Shown: positions 1 through 9,823 of the stretch, in pieces
Layout of the letters: every line of letters starts with the position of its first letter
Position numbering within the stretch: position 1 is the first letter of the stretch
NCBI GenBank assembly: GCA_020631545.1
Contig: JAHDHB010000002.1
Location: forward strand, 3,669 to 44,010
Direction: 5' to 3'
Source: Saprospiraceae bacterium
GTDB lineage: Bacteria; Bacteroidota; Bacteroidia; Chitinophagales; Saprospiraceae
Length of the DNA stretch: 40,342 nucleotides
Notes under the pieces: generated by a model
Told to the model about the DNA's origin: nothing
What the model saw: the letters and a program-made list of their open reading frames with translations, nothing else
The model's database searches: none
Program-made: the position numbers and the translations under genes

Positions 1-719
1 GAGATAGCAGTAGCCACCCACAATTTTTCTTCCTCCCCTAGCCAAACATGGTAAACTCTAGCAGGTAAACTCAAGGAATCCAAGACATTGCCGGAAAGCG
101 TAATCTTAGCAAGCTGCTTCTCCCAACCTAACCAAATATTATCTTGTTGATCAATATTTACATAAAGGAATGCAGCATTTTTTCGTTCATAAATTTTATT
201 GAATCCATTTTCATCATATAAATATAGACGCCCATCAATTGTAGTCAACCATAAACGATTTTGGGGGTCGGTAATCCTAGAATAATTTACAGTTGAAGCG
301 TTAAAAGGAGCATTTTCCCCAAAATAATCGTCAAACGAAAAAAGCTCTTCTGTTCTAGGATTAAATATGTGAAGAGAAATAAGTGATTCGTCATTTGGTT
401 CAACACCACTGGAATTAGCTCTAAACAACCATAAATTACCTTTGCTGTCTTCTTTGATATCATTTAGGTTAGGGGGAAGTTTAACTCCATTTTTACCCTT
501 AGTGAAGAGCTTAAAAGAATAGCCATCATAACGATTTAATCCATAAGCAGTTAAAATCCAAATAAATCCTTTACTATCTTTAAAAACCTCCCTTGTCATT
601 TGATTGGCCAAGCCATCTTCCGTAGTAATAGCCTCTGCATCAACTAAATACTGCTGAGCCTGAATAGGATGGCATAAAAATAATAGGAAAATAAAAAACA
701 AAAAACAGAATTGATTCAC
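1..719 (-). CDS. N-terminal part of a two-component-regulator-propeller (Reg_prop) protein, truncated by the window edge
   Basis: Reverse-strand reading is open from a GTG at about 719 to position 1. It starts with a signal-like NQFCFLFFIFLLFLCHPIQAQ, then ITTEDGLANQMTREVFKDSKGFIWILTAYGLNRYDGYSFKLF and later DPQNRLWLTTIDGRLYLYDENGF, which are typical propeller repeats. It is not in the supplied ORF list because there is no ATG and it runs off the window. Confidence 0.7.
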   Translation of the reverse strand, partial: MNQFCFLFFIFLLFLCHPIQAQQYLVDAEAITTEDGLANQMTREVFKDSKGFIWILTAYGLNRYDGYSFKLFTKGKNGVKLPPNLNDIKEDSKGNLWLFRANSSGVEPNDESLISLHIFNPRTEELFSFDDYFGENAPFNASTVNYSRITDPQNRLWLTTIDGRLYLYDENGFNKIYERKNAAFLYVNIDQQDNIWLGWEKQLAKITLSGNVLDSLSLPARVYHVWLGEEEKLWVATAI

Positions 720-955
720 AAGTTGAGGATTGAGCGGTGTAGTCTGATATAGGAGCCTAACGGAGAATAAACGTCAAAATGTATAAAACATAACTAAAAC
801 CATAATCTTTTACTTAAAATAAAAATAGGCCTTAAGATAACAAAAAACTTAAATATCAACTTATAACTATCCCCTTAAAATATCTAATTATTTGTCTACT
901 TAGCAGTAAGTACTCTTCATCTTTGTCAAGAAACTCCTTACACCACAAAAAGCAA

Positions 956-984
956 AGAGCATGCTTGTAAAACAAACATGCTCT
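956..984 (-). terminator. Rho-independent-like terminator downstream of the M43 protease
   Basis: AGAGCATG...CATGCTCT inverted repeat with an inner TTGT/ACAA pair, followed on the minus strand by TTTGCTTTTTG. Confidence 0.5.
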
Positions 985-1072
985 AAGTGATCGTATTAAG
1001 TAACGGTTAAACTTCTAGAACATTCGTCAAGAAAAATTGACTACTATTCGTCATGAAGCTTTTTCTTAAGTG

Positions 1073-3895
1073 CTACATTTTCAAAAACTTCTCCCTTGCC
1101 CTATAGCCATCTTCTGTAATCACCTGTAAGAAATATAGTTGTCCCGCAGGTAAATTGGAAACGTCAATGGATAAAAGATCCGTTGAATTTGCTCTATTTT
1201 CGTAGACTTGTTTGCCATCTAAAGCAAAAATCTTAACTGTCATTTCTTGTGTGCTCGACGGCTCTACGCCCTTCAATTCCAAATTGATTTGTTCCTTGAT
1301 AGGATTTGGATAAAGACGCATACTTAATCCTGTAGCTTCCTTTACTTCTGGTTTCATGTCTGGTAAAAGATTAGAGGAAACACTGCCAATGAGCACATAC
1401 CCTACTTCTTCAAAGGTATGTGCTAATTCATTATTACTATCAGAATTTTCCTCTTCTAATTTAATCTCAATCGAAGTCCTTGTAAAATTATTATAACGTA
1501 AGGCAAGGGGATCCCCTCCAATAGTAGTTTGACAAGTAGCGATAAAATTGGCATCAGCATATTCATTTCCAAAATCAAGCGTATACCAATTATGGGAAAC
1601 AACTGCAGAAGTATTTCCCACTACCATGGCTTTATCTCCAAGACTACCTGCCCCCAAGGAAAAAGCCATGAAATTAATGGTTTCATTACCATGAATACCA
1701 TCATTAGTACTTCCCGCTTTCCATTCCTCTTCTTGTACTCTGATTTCGAAGCTATTACTAGATACATTACTCAAGCGAATACTAGTAGCTTCACCATCAT
1801 TATTGGTAACTTGGGAAGCCATCACAACAGGGGAAGCCGTGAATGTAGAGGTTGGCAAACTAACTGCTTGAAAAGCGTGATTTACCGCGGCTACACTTCC
1901 TGCAACCATCGTAATACCTCCCAAATCATGCTCTCCTGGTTCAGCAGCAATATAAGATAATTGCTCCTCGACGTGGCCTCCATCAAGATAGTCCCATTCA
2001 TCAATTTGTATTTCAAATCCTGTTGTAGACACATTGCGGATCCTTACTGTAGTTTGTTGTGTACCTGCAATGCTTGGAGGCCCTACGACTACAATAGGCA
2101 CCATATCGAAGGCCGTTGGAAAGGTAATTATATCCCAATCATTACTATTTAAGGTATGTACACTAATATTTTCTGTTATAACACGAGGTTCTAGCTCCTT
2201 GCCAATAAGCACATATCCCACTTCCTCTTCGATATGTTCGAATTCATCATTACCATCAGAATTTTCTTCTTCTAATTTTACCCGAACTGAAGTTGTTGTT
2301 AAATTCTGATAGCGCAGGGCAAAGGGGTCTCCACCGATAGTCGATTGACTGGTAGCTAAAAACCGAGCATCGGTATATTCCCCTGCGAAATCAATGGTGT
2401 ACCAGTCATGATCCACTACAGCCGAAGTATTACCTACCAGAATATCGTTATCTCCTAAGCTACCTGTACCAGATGAGAAGGCCATATAATTTAGTGTTTC
2501 ATCGCCATGTACAAGGTCGCTAGCTTCCTCTTCCTGTACGCGGATCTGAAAACTACCACTACTTACATTTCTCAAGCGAACACTTGTGGCGTGACCATCA
2601 TTATTGGTAACTTGGGAAGCCATTACGACAGGAGTTTCGGTAAAAGTACCTGCAGGCAAATTAACTGTGTGAAACGTATGGTTAATGCCTTCTGCACTTC
2701 CTGCAATCATGGTCATGCCTCCTAAATCATGTTCGCCTGGTATCGCTGCGATATAGGATACTTGCTCAGGTGCATGACCACCGTCCAGGTAATCCCATTC
2801 ATCGATTTGGATTTGGAAGCCTGTAGTGGATACGTTACGAATTCTGACCGTGGATTCATTTGTTCCTACAAAACTTGGAGGGCCTACCACGACTATTGGT
2901 GTCTCCTTAAAAGCAGTTGGGAAGGTAATTACATCCCAATCTTCACTATCCGCAGTAGATACTTCGATGTTTTCAGTTATAATCGTAGCACCGCCTTCGC
3001 AAGAAAGATACCAGCGATCATTGATAGCGCTTTCTCTTACTTGATCTAATTGCCCTTGTGTAAAAGTAGTTCTACAGGCAGTACGGCTATAGGACATAAT
3101 ATTGGTCGCTATCGGTGTGAAGGCGTCACCATTTGCATCCGTTAAAGTACCTGTGTATTGGCAATTAGTATTGACCAACCGCTGCCCATCGTTTCGGCAG
3201 CCGCTACCATCATCTTTTAAATAAAAATTAGGATCTGCTGGCGTATCGCATATCAAATCACCAGCATTGTTACAGTTTGAACCATCTACTAATTCATCAG
3301 TCAGACTACAACTAGAAGAACCATGCGTATGCAATAAAGAAAGAAAATGCCCCACTTCATGAATAAAGGTTGAGCCGTTCATGGCACAGCTATTTTTCAA
3401 GATGATCTTATCCTCTTGGTACACTGGGGTAGTGGGGAAATCAGCATACCCACATAAACTACTTCCAGTGGTACTAAGAACATCATTAGCATAATAGATG
3501 TTTAACACATTAGCTATATTATGGTCTGCTACAAGAGTTGAATCTTCTGATCTGCTAAAGTTAAACCAATCGCTGTCATCAATATATCGAACAGCTTTAC
3601 AGGCTACAAACTCAATCTCTGCTTGACTATAGAAATCATTTAACTCTTGAATAACATCATCAAGCTGCTGAAGGGTTAATCCTCCTGTTCCGTCGTCCAT
3701 TCTAATAATGTGGTTGACAATCGGAATTTGAATAATCGCATTGTTTTTAAGGTGCTCAGCGTTTTGTCTTGCCTTTCTCCTACTTTTAAGCTGTTCGATC
3801 TGTTCATCCGTTGGGTGTGTACCACACAGTTGTGCTTGTACATCAAGTGTTATTACGGAGAAAATAAGCGAAATAATCAATAAATAAATTCTCAT
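1073..3895 (-). CDS. Secreted M43 (pappalysin-like) metalloprotease with two tandem lectin-like triple-module arrays and a C-terminal T9SS sorting domain
   Basis: The ORF opens at 3958, but MRIYLLIISLIFSVITLDVQAQ at 3895 is the likelier signal-peptide start. Zn motif HEVGHFLSLLHTH (HExxHxxxxxH type). C-terminus SMRLYPNPIKEQINLEL...GQLYFLQVITEDGYRAREKFLKM matches T9SS type A CTDs. Confidence 0.85.
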   Translation of the reverse strand: MRIYLLIISLIFSVITLDVQAQLCGTHPTDEQIEQLKSRRKARQNAEHLKNNAIIQIPIVNHIIRMDDGTGGLTLQQLDDVIQELNDFYSQAEIEFVACKAVRYIDDSDWFNFSRSEDSTLVADHNIANVLNIYYANDVLSTTGSSLCGYADFPTTPVYQEDKIILKNSCAMNGSTFIHEVGHFLSLLHTHGSSSCSLTDELVDGSNCNNAGDLICDTPADPNFYLKDDGSGCRNDGQRLVNTNCQYTGTLTDANGDAFTPIATNIMSYSRTACRTTFTQGQLDQVRESAINDRWYLSCEGGATIITENIEVSTADSEDWDVITFPTAFKETPIVVVGPPSFVGTNESTVRIRNVSTTGFQIQIDEWDYLDGGHAPEQVSYIAAIPGEHDLGGMTMIAGSAEGINHTFHTVNLPAGTFTETPVVMASQVTNNDGHATSVRLRNVSSGSFQIRVQEEEASDLVHGDETLNYMAFSSGTGSLGDNDILVGNTSAVVDHDWYTIDFAGEYTDARFLATSQSTIGGDPFALRYQNLTTTSVRVKLEEENSDGNDEFEHIEEEVGYVLIGKELEPRVITENISVHTLNSNDWDIITFPTAFDMVPIVVVGPPSIAGTQQTTVRIRNVSTTGFEIQIDEWDYLDGGHVEEQLSYIAAEPGEHDLGGITMVAGSVAAVNHAFQAVSLPTSTFTASPVVMASQVTNNDGEATSIRLSNVSSNSFEIRVQEEEWKAGSTNDGIHGNETINFMAFSLGAGSLGDKAMVVGNTSAVVSHNWYTLDFGNEYADANFIATCQTTIGGDPLALRYNNFTRTSIEIKLEEENSDSNNELAHTFEEVGYVLIGSVSSNLLPDMKPEVKEATGLSMRLYPNPIKEQINLELKGVEPSSTQEMTVKIFALDGKQVYENRANSTDLLSIDVSNLPAGQLYFLQVITEDGYRAREKFLKM
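1385..2985 (-). repeat. Intragenic tandem duplication, two copies of about 800 bp, each coding three H-type-lectin-like modules
   Basis: ITENIEVSTADSEDWDVITFPTAF...VGYVLIG and ITENISVHTLNSNDWDIITFPTAF...VGYVLIG align along their length. Each contains three related 80-90 aa units. Boundaries are approximate. Confidence 0.8.
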
Positions 3896-4852
3896 GGTAA
3901 ATAGTTCTTTAAGAGCGGAGGTATTCAGTTTCGCTGTAAGCATAGCAATCCTATACATAGAGGGTCTTCTATTTTAAAATAACCATAAAATAAACTTACA
4001 TAGGAATACTCCATAGGTTAATTAATAAAGGAGATGTTCTGAGCGTGTTTGTAAAGTTATTTCATTATTAAAATGGGCGTCATAGTACCAAATCAAATAA
4101 CATCGTAAAATCAACACTTTACAAGACTTGTAATTTGCATTAACGAAAATGATATTCGAGAGTTAACTAATTGTTGTGGTCACAAATAATTCACGAGTTA
4201 TTCGTTCAACATCTGTTCGTGATTTAACTCAAAAGTAATTGTTCTTTTTCAACTACTTCCGCATTAAGCACATCACAAATGTATTCCTAATTTGTGGAGA
4301 CAACAAAGAATAAATTACAAGAAAACGTGGTCTCAAAAAACAACAAACAAAAAACAAGCACCTAATTATCAATCATTTACTATAGTCATAAAAAAGGTTT
4401 CCATAAAAAAGTAACACAATTTTATTTCCTAAGGACTCTAATATTCCTGATTTATAAACTACAAAGCACATGATTTATTTATTATACCGACCATTAATAA
4501 ACAATCTGCACCCCGATGTTATTCCCTAAAATTAAGGTTGGTAACCCATATCTTACCAACAGATTAACAAATTGATAAATAAAAAATTGCGAAGATGAGT
4601 CATTAGGTATATTTAAAAACATTTTTATTAATATTAAGAATATCGCTCACCATTATCATAAATGCATCACTTAATTCGAATTGACTTCATGACGAACAAT
4701 ACCACAAAAACTACAGGTCATCAACAAGCAACAAATAACAAAAAGCTAACGGATCTGACTTATTTTTTTCTTTTAAATAATATGCTTACCTAAGATTTTC
4801 TAACTAACTTTAGAGTAGACAACGCCTCTGAATGATAAAATAACACCATTAA

Positions 4853-6349
4853 ATGAAGACACCATCCTCCTACTTATACGATTTGGTTCACTCCCTCTCT
4901 AAATCTGAAAAACGATACATTAAGGTTCAGGCTGGTTCGGAGGATAAAGACTATATTCAGTTGATGAATGCTTTACTTGCCCAAAAAACTTTTAATGAAG
5001 AGCAATTAATCAAGAAACATAGAAATGCCAAATTTGTAAAGAATCTCGCTACTCATAAAAAATACCTATACGACCTAATACTTAAATCACTAGCCAACTT
5101 TGGGGAAAAAGAACCTGAGGATAAGGTACTCGAAAAGATTGCAGCAGCTAGAGTTTTATTCAACAAAAATTTAGCGGAGGCAGCGATGAAAGAGTTGAAT
5201 CAAGGAGAAAAGATTGCAAAAAAATATGAGTTTTTCGAACTCCAACTTCAAATTCTAGAACTAAAAAAAAACATTGTCAAAAACCACGACGAAAAAGCTC
5301 ATTATCAAATCTTTAAGGCTGAATCTGAATGCTTAGCCCTAATACAAAATCTTAAAGACTATTGGTATCTAGACATGCAACTTACAGTATTTTATTATAA
5401 CTTCACTAAAATAAAAACAGACGAGCATAAACAATTTATACAAAAAATCATCAAAGACCCTAAAATCCAAAATTTATCTTTAGCCACGACCTTCAAAAGT
5501 AAAAATATTTTTTACAGTATAAACTCTAAATATCAGCGTATCCTAGGTAATCATGAACAAGCTTATGAATTGAACAGACAAACATTGCTCCTATACGACT
5601 CCTATCCTCACTTCCTTAAGCTATATACCAAAGAATATATTGGCTTATTATTCAATGATTTAATGTCCTATGGTAATTCTATTCAATTTGATCGTTTTGA
5701 AGAAGGACTCCAACGTATAAAGTCAGTTACCGAACGCCCAGAACTCAAACTCCACAGAAATAAAAAGAAATACACGTATATAAAATCCTTTGTCTTTGTA
5801 ATTTTGTTTAGACTTGAGGTTTTTTATCTTTTAAACCAAGAATGCAAGACAAAATTTCAACGCTTGCTATCCTTAATTCCTGAAATCCAAAAAGGACTTA
5901 ATGAGTATCGTAGACTCATTGAGATACCCTATCAAATTTATATTTTCTATTATGTTGCTTTAGCCTATTTTCACAATAAACTTTATAAACAAGCCTTAGA
6001 TTGGAATAATAAAATCTTGAATAACTTCAAGGACGACACAAGAAAGGGGCTTTACTACTCCTCTAAAATACTAAACTTACTCATTCATTATGAACTAAAA
6101 AGCTATTACTTCCTAGAATCATGCATACCTTCTACCGCAAAATATTTAAAATCTAGAAGACCGCTTTTAGCGACAGAAAAAGCATTGTTCCGATTTTTAA
6201 ACCAAGGACTAAACTCCGTCCATAAAAACGATAAGCACGTTTTAATCCATGAATTTAAAGAAAAATTAAAGGAACTTTCCCTACTTGAATCCGAGAAAAA
6301 TCTCTTTGTCTCTTTAGGCTTGATTTGTTGGATAGAAAATACGGAATAA
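4853..6349 (+). CDS. Conserved hypothetical helical (possibly TPR-like) protein, 498 aa
   Basis: Long ATG-initiated ORF, codon usage consistent with neighbours, Lys/Leu/Tyr-rich helical composition, no recognised catalytic motif. Confidence 0.8.
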   Translation: MKTPSSYLYDLVHSLSKSEKRYIKVQAGSEDKDYIQLMNALLAQKTFNEEQLIKKHRNAKFVKNLATHKKYLYDLILKSLANFGEKEPEDKVLEKIAAARVLFNKNLAEAAMKELNQGEKIAKKYEFFELQLQILELKKNIVKNHDEKAHYQIFKAESECLALIQNLKDYWYLDMQLTVFYYNFTKIKTDEHKQFIQKIIKDPKIQNLSLATTFKSKNIFYSINSKYQRILGNHEQAYELNRQTLLLYDSYPHFLKLYTKEYIGLLFNDLMSYGNSIQFDRFEEGLQRIKSVTERPELKLHRNKKKYTYIKSFVFVILFRLEVFYLLNQECKTKFQRLLSLIPEIQKGLNEYRRLIEIPYQIYIFYYVALAYFHNKLYKQALDWNNKILNNFKDDTRKGLYYSSKILNLLIHYELKSYYFLESCIPSTAKYLKSRRPLLATEKALFRFLNQGLNSVHKNDKHVLIHEFKEKLKELSLLESEKNLFVSLGLICWIENTE

Positions 6350-6363
6350 TTTAACTTTTGGAA

Positions 6364-6440
6364 TCGAGTAAAATAGGGTCATTCCTAAGGGGACAGTTCC
6401 TCTCCTCTATTTCATCCGCTCACACTATTCTTTTACTCGA
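6364..6440. repeat. Inverted repeat downstream of the 498-aa ORF
   Basis: TCGAGTAAAA (6364-6373) is an exact reverse complement of TTTTACTCGA (6431-6440). The pairing extends through ATAG/CTAT with a small bulge. Confidence 0.5.
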
Positions 6441-7340
6441 CTAAAGTGCGGAATTTTGCCTTTAGCTTCCTTCTGCCCCAACCTATCGGCTGCGCCCATG
6501 CTCTTCGCTACAAAGCGTGTAGTGGACTTGCACTACCTAGGGACTCTGCTCAGAAGCATGCTGGGCAAAAAAAGGGAGAAGACTGTTGTCTTCCCCCAAG
6601 TTCAAACCACATTAGCCAAAATATATTGGCAATTGTGAAACACTATTTAGAAATTGCACGATAGTAAGGTATTCAGTTAACGTCCCTCATAATATCAGCT
6701 GAATATAATAACTTTTAAAGAGCTCGAAAATCGAAAACTCAGCGGAAAAGGCTATGACTTCACTTAGAACATGTGAAAAATTCGTCCTTTTTTGAAGAAA
6801 AAAATCCTTCCGCTGAGGTTCGTATTCCCTCGCTTCTCCTTGTACTCATGGTTGCTAATCGCCTTCCACCATATAGATCTAATTTTTCCAGTAGTGGGAA
6901 ACGATTGATATGCCTCAAATATATCTGACTAGGCGAAAGGAGGTTTGCGTATTTGTCTCAAATGTTTGCACAAAACAACAACACACTTTCACCCTATACA
7001 TTTATGGCTCGTTGTGTTAGACTTATAACTTCTTTAAGAATAATAAATTCCTTCAACTGATCAAAATGAGTCTAGTTATTCTCCTACAAATAAAAATGGA
7101 GTAGTTCTTATGCTCAGAACCGAATAGATTTTTTCGAGTAAAAACGAATGTCATTTTACGAACTAACACCTGTTGTAAATGGCCATTGAGGTTGTGTACG
7201 CTCCATTAAACTGATTGTCTCCCCTAAACCACTAGCATCTTCTACTGAACTAGAAAATTTTTCATCTTTTTCTACCTAAATTACATTTACCTACAAGAAA
7301 AGTCATATTTTCGAGCAGATTAAACAATATTTACTTTTTA

Positions 7341-7480
7341 CTAGTGGTACTGCTCCTAAGTAATTGATAGTTTAGGCGCAGAGATTTAAAAAAGTAAAAG
7401 CGGTAGTTACTTGACGCGAGATAACGGAAAACAACTAGCTAAAAGCTCCCTAGAACTTAACAGCAGCACCACTGGCCACT
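7341..7480 (+). repeat. Dispersed intergenic repeat, copy A
   Basis: CTAGTGGTACTGCTCCTAAGTAATTGATAGTTTAGGCGC...GATAACGGAAAACAACTAGCT...AGAACTTAACAGCAGCA aligns with copy B at 28293-28460. Confidence 0.7.
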
Positions 7481-7490
7481 TATACGATAA

Positions 7491-7871
7491 ATGAGCTACA
7501 CGGACTTCTTTAAACGATTTGGTATTTTTTCTGCATTCATTGCCTTATTAATTCCCCTTCAAGGCATTATACCTTCTTTAGCGGAATTTCAACAACTATC
7601 GTGGATGACTTGGGGTCTATTTGTAGCACTTACTTTAGGTATGTTTGTCCTAGCAAGAATGGCTCTAAATAGTCAAAACCGTTCTGCTTTTGACGCGCTA
7701 TTACTTTCAGTGAATTTCATCAAAATTTTCACGACCATCATCTTCATTTTTACTTATATCAGAGCATTTGAACCAACATCTAATTGGTTTTTAATTCCAT
7801 TCTTTTTAATTTACGCGCTATTTACGATTTTCGAAGTCGATATGCTTTCGAAAATGGGCAAAGAAAAATAA
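7491..7871 (+). CDS. Small integral membrane protein, about 4 TM segments, unknown function
   Basis: 126-aa ORF with hydrophobic segments (FGIFSAFIALLIPLQGI, LFVALTLGMFVLARMAL, FIKIFTTIIFIFTYI, FLIPFFLIYALFTIF). It lies 12 nt upstream of the BCCP-like gene on the same strand. Confidence 0.75.
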   Translation: MSYTDFFKRFGIFSAFIALLIPLQGIIPSLAEFQQLSWMTWGLFVALTLGMFVLARMALNSQNRSAFDALLLSVNFIKIFTTIIFIFTYIRAFEPTSNWFLIPFFLIYALFTIFEVDMLSKMGKEK

Positions 7872-7883
7872 AGCATAACTACT

Positions 7884-8363
7884 ATGTACACAGTCAAAGT
7901 CAACGATGGGAAATACGAATTTAAACTCTCTGACGAAACCGCTTCGGGGTGGGATGCCCTCGAATATAAGGCAGGGTATTTCCATATCCTCCACAATAAC
8001 CGTTCTTATCGAGCAGAAGTACTAGAAACCGATAAGCACCTAAAACAATTCACTATAAAAGTAAATGGGCAGGAGTTTGATATTCAAGTAGAAGACAAAT
8101 ACGATCAGCTCATCAAGCAAATGGGGTTTGCCAGCCTTGCTTCTCAAAAAGTGAATCAGGTAAAAGCCCCTATGCCGGGCTTGGTGGTCGATGTATTAGT
8201 AGAAAAAGGACAAGAAGTACAAAAGGGTTCCTCTTTGCTTATTTTGGGTGCGATGAAGATGGATAATGTGATTAAATCGCCTAGTGATGGTGTGATTAAA
8301 TCTATTCCTATCAGCAAAGGAGACGCCGTCGATAAGAATCAAATTTTGATTGAATTGGAGTAA
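7884..8363 (+). CDS. Biotin/lipoyl-attachment protein, BCCP-like
   Basis: C-terminal biotinyl domain APMPGLVVDVLVEKGQEVQKGSSLLILGAMKMDNVIKSPSDGVIKSIPISKGDAVDKNQILIELE with AMKM biotinylation motif. Confidence 0.88.
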   Translation: MYTVKVNDGKYEFKLSDETASGWDALEYKAGYFHILHNNRSYRAEVLETDKHLKQFTIKVNGQEFDIQVEDKYDQLIKQMGFASLASQKVNQVKAPMPGLVVDVLVEKGQEVQKGSSLLILGAMKMDNVIKSPSDGVIKSIPISKGDAVDKNQILIELE

Positions 8364-8421
8364 TCTGAAAAAAAACCTTGCTTTTAGTACCTTACCGAAT
8401 GAACATCGTGAGAGCGCGTTT

Positions 8422-8455
8422 CCAATGGAATTGCACAAAAAAGCAATGCCATTGG
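8422..8455. repeat. Intergenic hairpin
   Basis: CCAATGG-AATTGC / GCAATG-CCATTGG inverted repeat around an A-rich loop. Confidence 0.45.
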
Positions 8456-8620
8456 TAGAAAAGAATTCAAAAAAAGGCGAGTCCGTCAGACGGTGACTTC
8501 GTGTCACATTCTGATTACCCAACACCTAAACACTAGATTTTTAAGAAGATAGCTCTAAGTCATCGCCCAGTATCATGTCAAAAATCTAATTTCTCAGCAA
8601 CAGCAATCCCCTCTAAAAAC

Positions 8621-8655
8621 AAAGGACAATTTCAACGAAGTTGAAATTGTCCTTT
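8621..8655. repeat. Perfect 16-bp hairpin with 3-nt loop
   Basis: AAAGGACAATTTCAAC (8621-8636), GAA loop, GTTGAAATTGTCCTTT (8640-8655). Confidence 0.9.
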
Positions 8656-8697
8656 GTCCTTTGTCCTTTGTCCTTTGTCCTTTGTCCTTTGTCCTTT
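8649..8697. repeat. Heptanucleotide tandem array (GTCCTTT)x7
   Basis: Seven uninterrupted GTCCTTT units, then GTCCCCC. The first unit is part of the right arm of the adjoining hairpin. Confidence 0.95.
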
Positions 8698-8704
8698 GTC
8701 CCCC

Positions 8705-9640
8705 TTACCCAAAAGATTCCAAAATAAATAGCACATAGAAAAGAATAAGTAAGTACCCTTCCCATTGCGACATTTTCTTCGTGATCATCATTAAGGCAAA
8801 CATCACAGAGGCAGCCAACATAATAGGCAAACTAAACGTAATCACACTAGCAGGAATTATCAAACTCCCCATCAATCCAGGAATTCCCATTACTGCAAAA
8901 GTATTAAAGATATTTGACCCTAAAACATTACCAAAAGCTAACTCAGGGCTTCCCTTTCGAGCAGCTTTAACACTAACAATGATTTCGGGCAATGAAGTAC
9001 CAAAAGCAACAACCGTAAGCGAAATAATCTCTTTCCCGATTTGTATAATATCGGAGATTCCAATAATCGCTTTTACCGTATACTCCGCACCATATTTAAT
9101 CAAGACTCCACTAGCAACCAAGGTGGCATAGGTTTTCCAATCTACAGAAGATTTGGCAACCTCTTCGATATGTTCCTCTCCTTCCTTTTGGCCAGCAGAA
9201 AAGGTATAAAACAAAAACAATAGTAACCCTGCAAGGCAAATTAAAGCCTCTGGGATAGAAAAAAGACCATCGTATAGACAGAACCAAAGAAGGAAGGCCG
9301 ACCCCATGAAAAGTGGCATATCCACGTTCATGATGTCAAAATCAATCTTAATCTGTTTTCCTATAATAGCAGTAAGCCCTAGTACCAACAAGATATTGGT
9401 AATGTTCGAACCGACAACGTTTCCGACAACAATTTCAGAACTCCCCTCCATTACTGCAAAAATAGAGGTCAATAACTCAGGAAGTGAAGTACCCGCAGCA
9501 ACAATAGTCACCCCAACAATAAAAGGAGGAATGCCTATAGCTGCACCTATCTTTTCAGCAGCCGCAATAAACCAATCGGAAGCTTTTAATAAAACAACCA
9601 AGGCCACAAAAAAAACACCTAACCACGGCAACAATCCCAT
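8705..9640 (-). CDS. Calcium/sodium antiporter, CaCA family (YrbG-like)
   Basis: Two alpha-repeats: VGVTIVAAGTSLPELLTSIFAVMEGSSEIVVGNVVGSNITN and LTVVAFGTSLPEIIVSVKAARKGSPELAFGNVLGSNIFN. The ORF is open to 9676; MGLLPWLGV at 9640 is a likely start. Confidence 0.9.
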   Translation of the reverse strand: MGLLPWLGVFFVALVVLLKASDWFIAAAEKIGAAIGIPPFIVGVTIVAAGTSLPELLTSIFAVMEGSSEIVVGNVVGSNITNILLVLGLTAIIGKQIKIDFDIMNVDMPLFMGSAFLLWFCLYDGLFSIPEALICLAGLLLFLFYTFSAGQKEGEEHIEEVAKSSVDWKTYATLVASGVLIKYGAEYTVKAIIGISDIIQIGKEIISLTVVAFGTSLPEIIVSVKAARKGSPELAFGNVLGSNIFNTFAVMGIPGLMGSLIIPASVITFSLPIMLAASVMFALMMITKKMSQWEGYLLILFYVLFILESFG

Positions 9641-9765
9641 GTGATTCAATTTTATTCGATATGAAAAAACGCCCAATTATGGCGATGCAAAATCCTAGCA
9701 AATGTAAGACTATTTTGCAAGAAGAAACGCTATTCTTGCCAATATAAATACGCTTAGTGACAGAA

Positions 9766-9801
9766 TTAAAAAAGCCCAAGACAAGTTATGTCTTGGGCTT
9801 T
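9766..9801 (-). terminator. Rho-independent terminator after gldN
   Basis: AAAGCCCAAGACA agtta TGTCTTGGGCTTT perfect stem followed on the minus strand by a T-rich tract. Confidence 0.8.
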
Positions 9802-9823
9802 GTGTAAAACACAATATTCTTAC

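Noticed and set aside
1529-3049. Short + strand ORFs within the M43 protease gene
   Set aside because: They repeat because the minus-strand gene is internally duplicated; no independent coding support.
6480-6560. Possible tRNA in the GC-richer hairpin patch
   Set aside because: I could not form a cloverleaf with a T-arm and acceptor stem; only one short stem-loop is evident.
6446-6664. Small ORFs MRNFAFSFLLPQPIGCAHALRYKACSG... and its overlapping frame
   Set aside because: Two overlapping short frames in a hairpin-rich patch with no visible ribosome-binding site; more likely repeat DNA than a gene.
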